Source: Corticicoccus populi
GTDB taxonomy: Bacteria > Bacillota > Bacilli > Staphylococcales > Salinicoccaceae
Direction of reading: 5' to 3'
DNA: 64,000 nt
Assembly (NCBI RefSeq): GCF_042686195.1
Contig: NZ_JBHUOQ010000001.1
Location: forward strand, 1,116,001 to 1,180,000
The notes beneath the pieces are model-generated. The model did no database searches. It was not told the origin of the DNA and worked only from the letters and a program-made list of their open reading frames with translations. Below, in pieces: positions 52,596 through 60,214 of the stretch. Within the stretch, counting starts at the first letter, position 1, and each line of letters begins with the position of its first letter. The position numbers and the translations under genes were made by a program.

Positions 52596-53624
52596 CTATT
52601 TTGCATTCTCTATCTCGGTAAACATATCTCCATATGTTTCCTCATACTTATCATATAACCCTTGCACGTTTTCTCTGAATTGTGCTCTATCCGAATCTGA
52701 CAATTCTATAATATTATTGCCCGCTTCTTCTGCCGTACGTTCTGATTCCTCAGTATATTTATCAAATTCATCCATCTGAGTTTCCTCAGATTCAAGAGCT
52801 GCCTGACTGATAATCTCCTGCTGATCTTCAGATAAGCTGTCCCATGACTGTTTACTCATGAATAATAATCCCGGAATTCTCAAGTGTTCAGAAGTTGTGA
52901 AGTTCTTCGCCACTTCATAATGACCGTCAGCGACATAAGTATTAATATTATTTTCACCGCCGTCTACAACACCTGTCTGGAGTGCACTGTAAACCTCTGA
53001 AGCTGCTAAAGGCGTCGGAGACACACCAAGCTCATTAAATGCCTCGATTAATATATCATTCTGCATAACTCTAATAGACTTCCCTCTTAAATCATCCAAA
53101 TTTTCTACCGGATCCATAGTATAGAAACTACGTGCACCTGCATCATAAAAAGCAAGACCTACCAGATTCTGCTCTTCTAAACTTGTGAATAAAGTATCCC
53201 GTAATGATGAATCCAGAGCATTCCATAAATGCTCACGGCTGTCGAATAAGAATGGGAAACTAAAAATTCCAAAGTCATCTACAAACTGTGATATGGGTCC
53301 TGTGTTAGCTCTTCCAATATCAATTATCCCTGTTTGTGTCTGTTCAATGGTTGTTACTTCATCCCCTAACTGCCCGCCTGTATACACATCGATGGTAATT
53401 GAACCTTCAGACAACTCTTCCACCCTGTCGGCAAATTCATAAATTGCGACTGCATCCGGATAGTCATCCACTTGTGTTTCTGATAAACGCAGAGTAATTA
53501 ATTCCCCGGCAGCACCTTCATTGGTACTGCCGTTCGCCTCTCCTCCCGACTCTCCGCCGGAAGAACACGCAGCGAGCACCGCTGTAATAAGTAAAACGCT
53601 TACAATATTTCTTATCTTAGACAT
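52596..53624 (-). CDS. dctP: TRAP transporter solute-binding lipoprotein (DctP), second system
   Basis: A 342-residue solute receptor. The N-terminal signal ends in lipobox VLAAC (Cys20), followed by a Ser/Gly-rich linker, so it is membrane-anchored outside. Family blocks are IDVYTGGQLGDEVTTIEQ, LRGKSIRVMQND, GVSPTPLAASEVYSALQTGVVDGGENN and IPGLLFMSKQSWDSL. GGAGGGG precedes the ATG. Its start lies within the last 13 bases of the HIT gene, indicating coupled expression. Likely ligand: the sugar or polyol metabolised by the adjacent genes. Confidence 0.94.
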   Translation of the reverse strand: MSKIRNIVSVLLITAVLAACSSGGESGGEANGSTNEGAAGELITLRLSETQVDDYPDAVAIYEFADRVEELSEGSITIDVYTGGQLGDEVTTIEQTQTGIIDIGRANTGPISQFVDDFGIFSFPFLFDSREHLWNALDSSLRDTLFTSLEEQNLVGLAFYDAGARSFYTMDPVENLDDLRGKSIRVMQNDILIEAFNELGVSPTPLAASEVYSALQTGVVDGGENNINTYVADGHYEVAKNFTTSEHLRIPGLLFMSKQSWDSLSEDQQEIISQAALESEETQMDEFDKYTEESERTAEEAGNNIIELSDSDRAQFRENVQGLYDKYEETYGDMFTEIENAK

Positions 53625-54067
53625 TGCTTTTCCCCTCCTGTTAAATTGATTCTGATTTTTTCTAAAAGTTCTTTATAAGTGTTTTCGTCAACATACTTTT
53701 TTTCTGCCGGTTCATTAGTAAATGCACTGCCCCATTCTTTTTCACCTTCATATTTAGGTACAAGATGCATATGTAAATGAGATACCAAATCACCGTATAT
53801 ACCATAATTTATTTTTTGCGGTGCAAAAGCATCGGATAATGCTTTTGCACTCGCTGATAAATCCTCAGTAAAATCCTTTCTTTCTTCTTCAGTTAAATTA
53901 AATATTTCTTTTTTATGATCTTTAAATGCAAGAATACATCTGCCCCGGTGCGTCTGATCTTTATTTAAATATAATCTCGAAACTTTCAGTTCTTTAATTT
54001 CTATCATTAAATTTTGCAATTCCTCATTCTGGGTACAGTAAAAACAATTCTTAGACATCTTTTTCAT
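53612..54067 (-). CDS. HIT family nucleotide-binding protein
   Basis: A 151-residue histidine-triad protein with the signature HLHMHLVP (His97, His99, His101), plus a CFYC zinc pair (Cys8, Cys11) near the N-terminus. HIT proteins hydrolyse or transfer nucleotides linked to phosphates or amines. It is unusual to find one inside a sugar TRAP operon: it overlaps the dehydrogenase upstream and dctP downstream, so it is clearly cotranscribed. Its role in the pathway is unknown. A galactose-1-phosphate uridylyltransferase-like activity is conceivable, since that family shares the fold, but nothing in the sequence proves it. Confidence 0.88.
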   Translation of the reverse strand: MKKMSKNCFYCTQNEELQNLMIEIKELKVSRLYLNKDQTHRGRCILAFKDHKKEIFNLTEEERKDFTEDLSASAKALSDAFAPQKINYGIYGDLVSHLHMHLVPKYEGEKEWGSAFTNEPAEKKYVDENTYKELLEKIRINLTGGEKQCLR

Positions 54068-55100
54068 CTACTTCCGGTGCACAGTCAATCATGACATGTA
54101 TAGTATCTGCCTTATGTGTATTTCTTGTTTCGAACGCTTCACCGATTTTCTCAAGAGGATAAACGTGAGTAATAGTTTCTGTCGTATTCACTAAACCATC
54201 GAGTACAAGCTGCAGCCCCTGTTCAAAATATCTTCGATTATCAATATCTCTTTTAGGTTCTGTAGAATAAATATCCAGTCTCTTTTTATGAACTTTAAAG
54301 AAGTCAATTGGCGCGTGACATGTTCCAATACAGCCATACATTACAATTCTTCCATTCTGTGCCGCAGCATCAATTGCATCTACCATCCCGGATCCTTCTA
54401 ACAGGCAGGGAATCACAATATCGAATCCTTCCGGAAAATCCTTTCCGACAACGTCCATAGTCTTTGCATCTGAACTTGGCAGTTTGTAAGTATGTGTGGC
54501 ACCGTATTTCTTGGCAAGTTCTAGTTTTTCATCAAATAAATCTGTCACAACTAAATTCTTAGGGCTATATAGCTTAATCACTTGAGTTAATGCAAGACCG
54601 CTGACACCCTGACCCATAATGAGGACATTTTTATTTGGAGAAATATCTGCATTTTCTGCTGCTGATATCAATGCAGGCAATACCTCGATTAAAGAACCTT
54701 CAATCAACGGCAAGTTTTTAGGCAGTACCTTCACTGAAAATGGATCACAGCATACATATTCGGCAAATGCCCCCCATACATACCTTAATGCAACGTGGTC
54801 ACCTTCCTGTAAGCCAAGAACATTCTCTCCTACTTTATCAATCACACCCGCAACTTCATGTCCAAGCCTTGTCGGGTAAGTCACAAATTCCGGTTCCCGG
54901 TTCCCTCTGAATACTTCAACATCACTGCCGCATATTCCGACCCATTTAATTTTAATTCTGACTTCTCCTTCAGCAGGTTCCGGAATTTTAGCACGTTTTA
55001 CCTCTATTTTTTTTTCATCCGTCATTACCGCACACATCTGTGTATCCGGTCCATCCTGTTCTACCAAATCCATTTTAGGTACCGTCATTTTTCTAACCAT
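54051..55100 (-). CDS. Medium-chain zinc-type dehydrogenase lacking the structural zinc lobe
   Basis: A 349-residue MDR-family polyol dehydrogenase. Catalytic zinc ligands are present (Cys57 in VGICGSDVE, His81-Glu82 in LGHEVAG), and the NAD loop is GQGVSGLALTQ. The usual four-cysteine structural zinc loop near residues 95-110 is missing; the chain runs from DHVALRYVW straight to GAFAEYV. An N-terminal extension of about 20 residues precedes the fold. It is the first gene of the TRAP operon, and probably interconverts a pentitol and pentulose, or a related polyol. The ATG has GAGGAG upstream. Substrate undetermined. Confidence 0.88.
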   Translation of the reverse strand: MVRKMTVPKMDLVEQDGPDTQMCAVMTDEKKIEVKRAKIPEPAEGEVRIKIKWVGICGSDVEVFRGNREPEFVTYPTRLGHEVAGVIDKVGENVLGLQEGDHVALRYVWGAFAEYVCCDPFSVKVLPKNLPLIEGSLIEVLPALISAAENADISPNKNVLIMGQGVSGLALTQVIKLYSPKNLVVTDLFDEKLELAKKYGATHTYKLPSSDAKTMDVVGKDFPEGFDIVIPCLLEGSGMVDAIDAAAQNGRIVMYGCIGTCHAPIDFFKVHKKRLDIYSTEPKRDIDNRRYFEQGLQLVLDGLVNTTETITHVYPLEKIGEAFETRNTHKADTIHVMIDCAPEVDEKDV

Positions 55101-55152
55101 TATTAGTCTCCTCTCTGTTTCACTGCATATTTTTATTTACACAACCATCATA

Positions 55153-55166
55153 TGACAGCGTTTACA
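55153..55166 (-). promoter_or_regulatory. cre box facing the dehydrogenase-TRAP operon
   Basis: TGACAGCGTTTACA matches the TGWNANCGNTNWCA form of the cre consensus at every fixed position. It lies about 55 bases before the minus-strand dehydrogenase start. Confidence 0.6.
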
Positions 55167-55280
55167 TCTAAACAATGTCGATAATTCAAGTGATTTTATC
55201 TAAAATTCAGATTACTGGTATTGAAATGGTTTCGTGAACCTGAAATATATGCATGTTTTTATTGGTCATACCTATATAAA

Positions 55281-55294
55281 TGAAAGCGAATTCA
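55281..55294 (+). promoter_or_regulatory. cre box facing lyxose isomerase and xylulokinase
   Basis: TGAAAGCGAATTCA preceded by A matches WTGNAANCGNWNNCW at all fixed positions. It lies about 100 bases upstream of the isomerase start in the divergent control region. Confidence 0.6.
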
Positions 55295-55395
55295 AATATA
55301 TGAGTTTTAGTTAAATGATTCTTTATTATCATCATTCCATTCGTTCCTGTTTTTATATACTTTAGACTTATATAAGAATAGAAAGGATGATTCAT

Positions 55396-55941
55396 ATGGT
55401 GACAAGACAAAAGTATGAGCAAATTAGAAGTGAGGTTCTGAATTATTTTGAGACTTGTAACATTGTATTAAACAATGAAGAAAGAAATAGAATTGAGGTT
55501 GCGGATTTTGGTTTAAACCGCATTGAAGAGCTGGGTTTACAACTGATTGAATACATAAATACCGACCGTGTATGCGCCAAAGATTTGGTATTACTTCCGA
55601 ATCAGGTCTGTCCGGAACACCGTCACCCGCCGGTAGGTGACAGTGAAGGTAAAGAAGAAACGTTCCGCTGCCGGTACGGTACTGTTTACTTATATGTTGA
55701 AGAAAATAATGGTACCACACCCTCAGTGACAGTACCGGAAGATAAAAAGGATACTTTTACAGTCAATAAAGAAATTGTACTTTATCCAGGTGATCAATAC
55801 ACTATTCTTCCGGATACACTTCACTGGTTTGCTGCCGGGAAAGACGGGGCAGTAGTATCGGAATTCTCTACAAAAAGCACAGACGAAAATGATATATTTA
55901 CTGATACAGAAATAAAACGCCTGCCGACGATTGAAGAATAA
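55396..55941 (+). CDS. D-lyxose isomerase
   Basis: A 181-residue cupin-fold enzyme matching the YdaE-type D-lyxose ketol-isomerase family, which interconverts D-lyxose and D-xylulose with manganese. The metal ligands appear as CPEHRHPP (His75, His77), EETFRCRYG (Glu88 region) and LPDTLHWFAAG (C-terminal His). The length is right for the family. I use ATG 55396, because AAAGG ends nine bases before it and abuts the ATG at 55387. Xylulokinase follows 37 bases downstream, so the pair takes D-lyxose to D-xylulose 5-phosphate. Confidence 0.9.
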   Translation: MVTRQKYEQIRSEVLNYFETCNIVLNNEERNRIEVADFGLNRIEELGLQLIEYINTDRVCAKDLVLLPNQVCPEHRHPPVGDSEGKEETFRCRYGTVYLYVEENNGTTPSVTVPEDKKDTFTVNKEIVLYPGDQYTILPDTLHWFAAGKDGAVVSEFSTKSTDENDIFTDTEIKRLPTIEE

Positions 55942-55978
55942 TATATAATCAGTCTAAACTGCAGTGAAGGAGAATGTT

Positions 55979-57487
55979 ATGAAATACGTCATTGGAATTG
56001 ATCTCGGAACAAGCGCAGTTAAAGTACTTCTCGTGAATCTATATGGGAAAGTTGAACAGGAAATATCAAAAGAATATCCTTTAATACAAAAAAAATCCGG
56101 ATACAATGAACAGAATCCAGAACTTTGGGTGGCACAGACTATTTCTGCCTTACGAGAGTTAATATCAGGGTTTGGCGGACGGCCTGAGGACATAGAAGGT
56201 ATCAGTTTCTCCGGTCAAATGCACGGTCTCGTGCTGCTTGATAAGAACCATGAAGTTATCTGCCCGGCAATTTTATGGAATGACACACGCACAACAAAAG
56301 AATGTGAAGAAATAACAGAAGCGATTGGATATCAAAAATTACTAGGTATAACTAAAAATATTGCCTTGGAAGGTTTCACCCTTCCAAAAATACTTTGGGT
56401 TAAAAACCATGAACCTGAAAACTATAAACAGATCAGTCATTTCCTGCTGCCAAAAGACTATCTGCGCTTTCGGATGACAGGCGCACTGCACAGTGAGTTT
56501 TCCGATGCAGCAGGTACGCTGCTTTTGGATATTGAGAACAGTTCATGGAGTGATGAAATATGCCGTATATTAGATATTGATATCAATATGTGTCCGCCGC
56601 TTATATCATCACATGAGTGTGTAGGTACAATAACAAACGAATTTGCAGATGAAACTGGTCTGAATCAGTCTACAAAAATATTTGCCGGCGGTGCAGACAA
56701 CGCTTGTGGTGCCATCGGATCCGGGATACTCGAAGAAGGCAGGACAATGGTTAGTATCGGCACTTCCGGTGTTGTACTTGCACATGAAAAAAATAACGAT
56801 AAATCATTTGATGGGAAAGTCCATTATTTTGACCATGCTGTTCCTGATTCATACTACACCATGGGCGTCACACTTTCTGCGGGACACAGTTTTTCATGGT
56901 TTAAGAATACTTTTGCAGAAACAGAAGAATATGAAGCGCTGATTGAAGAAGCAGAAAATACGCCAGTTGGGTCCGATGGTCTACTCTTCAGCCCCTATTT
57001 GTCAGGGGAAAGAACGCCTCATGTAGACGCTTCAATACGTGGGAGCTTTATCGGAATGGACAGCCGGCACGAAAGAAAACATTTTACGAGGGCTGTGCTT
57101 GAAGGAATTACATTTTCATTAAATGAATCAATTGAAATTTTCAGGGAGAATGGAAAAGAAGTTGAGAAAATTATATCAATCGGCGGCGGTGCAAAAAGTG
57201 AAATATGGCTTCAGATGCAGGCAGATATTTTTAATGGCGAAGTCACAAAGTTAACCAGTGAACAAGGACCCGGCATGGGTGCTGCAATGCTTGCTGCTTA
57301 CGGCACAGGCTGGTTTAACTCACTAAAGGAATGTGCAAATATTTTCTTAAGTGAAGATAAAACATTCACCCCCATTAGAGAAAATGTAGAAAAATATCAA
57401 TACTTATTCGAGCAATATAAGTTAATCTATTCCTCCACAAAGGAGATTAATGAGAAATTAGTGGCGTTTAGGGAACAGTCACTTTAG
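55979..57487 (+). CDS. xylB: Xylulokinase (FGGY family)
   Basis: A 502-residue cytosolic sugar kinase that phosphorylates D-xylulose with ATP. FGGY features are GIDLGTSAVKVLLVN at the N-terminus, ISFSGQMHGLVLLD, ILWNDTRTTKECEE, AGGADNACGAIGSG, SIGTSGVV, and the C-terminal GGGAKSEIWLQMQADIF ATP-site block. QMHG and WND are characteristic of xylulokinases within the family. The ATG at 55979 lies six bases after AGGAG; an in-frame GTG at 55964 is upstream of that site. It forms a unit with D-lyxose isomerase and is closed by a strong terminator. Confidence 0.94.
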   Translation: MKYVIGIDLGTSAVKVLLVNLYGKVEQEISKEYPLIQKKSGYNEQNPELWVAQTISALRELISGFGGRPEDIEGISFSGQMHGLVLLDKNHEVICPAILWNDTRTTKECEEITEAIGYQKLLGITKNIALEGFTLPKILWVKNHEPENYKQISHFLLPKDYLRFRMTGALHSEFSDAAGTLLLDIENSSWSDEICRILDIDINMCPPLISSHECVGTITNEFADETGLNQSTKIFAGGADNACGAIGSGILEEGRTMVSIGTSGVVLAHEKNNDKSFDGKVHYFDHAVPDSYYTMGVTLSAGHSFSWFKNTFAETEEYEALIEEAENTPVGSDGLLFSPYLSGERTPHVDASIRGSFIGMDSRHERKHFTRAVLEGITFSLNESIEIFRENGKEVEKIISIGGGAKSEIWLQMQADIFNGEVTKLTSEQGPGMGAAMLAAYGTGWFNSLKECANIFLSEDKTFTPIRENVEKYQYLFEQYKLIYSSTKEINEKLVAFREQSL

Positions 57488-57499
57488 TCACAGAATTCA

Positions 57500-57553
57500 A
57501 AGACACTGTTAGAACAGAGTTAATTAATTCATGTTCTAACAGTGTCTTGTTTT
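57500..57553 (+). terminator. Strong terminator after xylulokinase
   Basis: A perfect 17-bp inverted repeat (AAGACACTGTTAGAACA at 57500-57516 with its complement at 57532-57548) and GTTTTTC following. It also separates the convergent glycosyltransferase. Confidence 0.92.
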
Positions 57554-57555
57554 TC

Positions 57556-58626
57556 TCATCCTCTACTCACTATCTCATATATCCCAAACATCTTCTCAAG
57601 TGTCTTTTCCTTATTAAAGAACAAGTCCACGACTCTGCTTCCAATATCAACTGTTCTCTTATATACTTCTTCATCTGTCAAAAGGCTATCCAGATCACCA
57701 ACAATATTTCCTTCTTCACTTTGACGGGATCCGTAGCCGCCGAAATTCGCACCTGCAAAGTGCTGCCAGTTCTTTTCATCAATAAGCCCGTGATAATTCC
57801 CGCTGCCTACTACAATGACTGGAATACGGAGTGTAAATGCATCGATTGCTACCCGGCCGGGTCCGATGATGATATCGCTGTTCTGCATGTATGTTTTCAA
57901 TTCATTCTTGTCAGAAATCCATCCTATATCATTAATCTTAACTTTTTCATTTTGAATTTCATGATTTAAGTGTGTTATAAATTTTTCTCTTAATGATCCT
58001 TCACCAATCACATTAAAATTGATGGTCTGGTCTGTTTCATTCAGATAAGGTGCAAGTTTCTCCGCTTCTTCAATAATATTTGTCTTATCTGTTTCAAGCC
58101 GTGTGATCAGACTGATTGTTCTGGTATGTTGCTTTTCTTTCCGCACATCAGCTTCATAAACATAATCACTGTAATTTGGAATGACATGCACCTTATGGGC
58201 ATTGCCACCTGTACGTTCAACCACCTTCTGTTTCACGGATTCAGAAACTGCGAATATACTGTCGAGCTTTTCAACATACGTTTCAACAGCATTCACCCAG
58301 CCGCCGTGAACATGATAGACAACTGGAATATCATATTCATCATGAAGCTGAATAGCTATTTCTCTGCTGATACCGGGGTTCGCGTGAATAATATCAAAAT
58401 CCGTACCTGCCGCCTCAACAATATTCTGTACCGACTGATTAACATCCGCATCATCAATTTCTATCATATTAATGCCATCCGTAGAAAGTTGGTCAAAGAA
58501 CAGTCCGCCCCGGCAGCCGACATAAACCTCATGGTCTCTCTTCTTTGCCTCAAGCGCAACCGCCCGAATGTTGTCATGCAGACCACCAAGTTCTGAATTG
58601 AAAAATAAAGTAATCAACACTTTCAT
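57556..58626 (-). CDS. Glycosyltransferase family 4-type protein
   Basis: A 356-residue GT-B-fold glycosyltransferase. The N-terminal part shows NSELGGLHDNIRAVALEAKKRDHEVYVGC and VVYHVHGGWVNAVE; the C-terminal donor-binding domain has SLITRLETDKTNI, FNVIGEGSLREKF, and the nucleotide-sugar region SDIIIGPGRVAIDAFTLRIPVIVVGSG with the usual acidic residue altered. I chose ATG 58626 behind AGGTG; the GTG at 58635 lies inside that site. It is preceded by an unknown membrane protein gene about 90 bases away. Likely role in cell-surface glycan synthesis; acceptor and sugar unknown. Confidence 0.85.
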   Translation of the reverse strand: MKVLITLFFNSELGGLHDNIRAVALEAKKRDHEVYVGCRGGLFFDQLSTDGINMIEIDDADVNQSVQNIVEAAGTDFDIIHANPGISREIAIQLHDEYDIPVVYHVHGGWVNAVETYVEKLDSIFAVSESVKQKVVERTGGNAHKVHVIPNYSDYVYEADVRKEKQHTRTISLITRLETDKTNIIEEAEKLAPYLNETDQTINFNVIGEGSLREKFITHLNHEIQNEKVKINDIGWISDKNELKTYMQNSDIIIGPGRVAIDAFTLRIPVIVVGSGNYHGLIDEKNWQHFAGANFGGYGSRQSEEGNIVGDLDSLLTDEEVYKRTVDIGSRVVDLFFNKEKTLEKMFGIYEIVSRG

Positions 58627-58718
58627 ATTCTTCACCTGCTTCTAAGTTTAAGTAATACTCTAATTTATGAATTATGAAGATATCGGGTATTTTTTCTTCC
58701 GGCCAAACAAGATTCCGT

Positions 58719-59522
58719 TTATTTTTTCATAGTATTTCTAGTCATGATTATGATAACCAAAATGATTGGAATCAACATTAAAACGATACCTGTCAGAAGA
58801 AACAACGCGCCAATGACGAACCGGACACCTTCAAATGTTCCCATCATTCCTGTATGAGACACTGCCAGCACTGCATTTTCAATAATTTCAAAAGGACTGG
58901 ATTCCATTGAAATGATGAAACCAATAATGAAACTGCTTAACCCAAAGTATACACAGACTGCCCGCCAATTTCTTTGATTTTCATTATTGAAGAATTCAAG
59001 ATTTGATCCTAACGTTACAGTATTCGGGTTCTTTATTGATAAGACAGGCAGTACAATTACCAGCATCATGATAAGGAGGCCAAGCATTTGTACGAAATAT
59101 CCTAATAATACTATATTTAAAGATTGAATGATAATTGAACCCCGCCACCATGCATGTCGGTCGAATGTTTCAAGTAATTCTCTTGAAAACGGCAATAACC
59201 AGAAAATAATTAAAATGATGAGATTAAAAATAATCAAAGGCAGTGAGATGAAAAATGCTGAGAAAGTAAAATTGAATATTGCTTCAGTGGGCCCCAGATC
59301 TTTCTTCCATAATACTGATAATGTATTTACAGCAGAAACTACACCAGGTAATAAAAACGGCAGAAATGCCACCATTCGTCTGCCGTCACCATCAAAGAAA
59401 CTATCAACAATACCCACTGCAGACAGAATAAATAAAGGGATAAGAAAATATAGATGTTTCTTATTGTATATTTTCTTAAATTCAATATGAACCATTTCTT
59501 TAAATGTCGGATGATGATCCAT
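58719..59522 (-). CDS. Polytopic membrane protein, unknown function
   Basis: A 267-residue protein with about six hydrophobic helices (near 28-48, 55-72, 90-112, 130-160, 195-215 and 235-262), a short charged N-terminus, and a basic C-terminus. The layout (N-terminal EFKKIYNKKHLYFLIPLFILS, then six helices) resembles ABC-2 type permeases that lack an ATPase next door, but I see no defining motif. No ATPase gene is adjacent. It precedes the glycosyltransferase in the same direction, so a role in envelope assembly is possible. The start is supported by AGGAG just upstream. Confidence 0.6.
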   Translation of the reverse strand: MDHHPTFKEMVHIEFKKIYNKKHLYFLIPLFILSAVGIVDSFFDGDGRRMVAFLPFLLPGVVSAVNTLSVLWKKDLGPTEAIFNFTFSAFFISLPLIIFNLIILIIFWLLPFSRELLETFDRHAWWRGSIIIQSLNIVLLGYFVQMLGLLIMMLVIVLPVLSIKNPNTVTLGSNLEFFNNENQRNWRAVCVYFGLSSFIIGFIISMESSPFEIIENAVLAVSHTGMMGTFEGVRFVIGALFLLTGIVLMLIPIILVIIIMTRNTMKK

Positions 59523-59670
59523 ATCTTTTCCTCCTTAAATATCCAACTACAATACCTTAATTTTACGAATCACGATATTACTGATTAAACATATTAATCC
59601 GACAATATATTCGTCTGATACAGATGAATTATTTTGTTCTATTTTACACTATTTATTGAAAGTCTATTCC

Positions 59671-59705
59671 TGAAAAAACAAAAGTTGATGTGACTCACAC
59701 CAACT
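59671..59705 (-). terminator. Orphan intrinsic terminator on the minus strand
   Basis: On the minus strand AGTTGGTGTGA pairs with TCACATCAACT (59683-59705, one G-U), followed by TTTTGTTTTTT. No minus-strand gene lies upstream within 500 bases, and the nearest minus-strand gene starts downstream at 59522. It should therefore end a small RNA or act as an attenuator in that gene's leader. Confidence 0.65.
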
Positions 59706-59752
59706 GGATAAGAATAATCACGTCAGGTCCATGAACTTGGAACAAATTGTAC

Positions 59753-59783
59753 ATACGGCGGTGGTAAGGTACCACCTCCGTAT
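59753..59783. repeat. Long hairpin, possible part of an RNA element
   Basis: ATACGG (59753-59758) and GGTGGTA (59760-59766) pair with TACCACC (59770-59776) and CCGTAT (59778-59783), with one mismatch and a three-base loop. Such a stable stem in AT-rich DNA is likely functional in RNA or as a binding site. Confidence 0.6.
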
Positions 59784-60082
59784 ATATTTCTTAGGTCACG
59801 CCTCCGTGTCGACAACAGAAATATTATGCAAAAGCAAAACCTGTATTAAAACACAAATCAATTGAAGTAACCAGTCGACCATGTAATTATTAGTTTTTCC
59901 CCTATCATAACACTACCTCAAGGATAGATTTTTTCGAGAACTAACATTTTCATCACCCCATATCCGCAACTTGTTTTTAAACAACATTTTGATGCGAATC
60001 TGTATCCAAGATCTCCATTTAATATTCTTCACTCACGTTTAGTTTAAATTCTAATGAGTATTTTTTCCATACATAAGAATCC

Positions 60083-60112
60083 CTAAAGTTGAAATCTAGA
60101 TTTCAACTTTAG
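60083..60112. repeat. Perfect 30-bp palindrome
   Basis: CTAAAGTTGAAATCT at 60083-60097 is followed without spacer by its exact complement at 60098-60112. It lies about 100 bases before the PP-loop gene. It could be a large operator or a cruciform-forming element. There is no T-run to suggest termination. Confidence 0.75.
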
Positions 60113-60214
60113 AGATGCACCTCACTTTATAAAGAATATTTATTAAATTCTAATTTTAATGAGTAACCACTTACTATATAATATAATGTAAATAGAAATT
60201 CTGGAGGATGCTTT

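Larger units (their letters stand above)
59523..60214. other. Structured noncoding region
   Basis: Nearly 700 AT-rich bases with no credible gene on either strand, yet with three notable inverted repeats: a hairpin with T tract on the minus strand at 59671-59705, a 13-bp near-perfect hairpin at 59753-59783, and a 30-bp perfect palindrome at 60083-60112. It separates the minus-strand membrane/glycosyltransferase pair from the plus-strand PP-loop/heparinase genes. An unannotated small RNA or leader element on the minus strand is possible. Candidate -10 elements (TATAAT) lie around 60175-60187 for the plus-strand genes. Confidence 0.55.

Noticed and set aside
52538..52606. Longer DctQ frame starting at 52606
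   Set aside because: It would add a hydrophilic 23-residue tail overlapping dctP. The internal ATG has a good ribosome binding site and gives the normal family length.
59725..59735. GTCAGGTCC reminiscent of signal recognition particle RNA
   Set aside because: None of the neighbouring conserved SRP RNA bases (GGAAGGAAGCAGC) are present.
59765..59785. GGTGGTACC on the minus strand resembling the core of a T-box leader
   Set aside because: It is a by-product of the self-complementary hairpin. No stem I, specifier loop or aminoacyl-tRNA or amino-acid gene follows, and the GCG end of the motif is missing.
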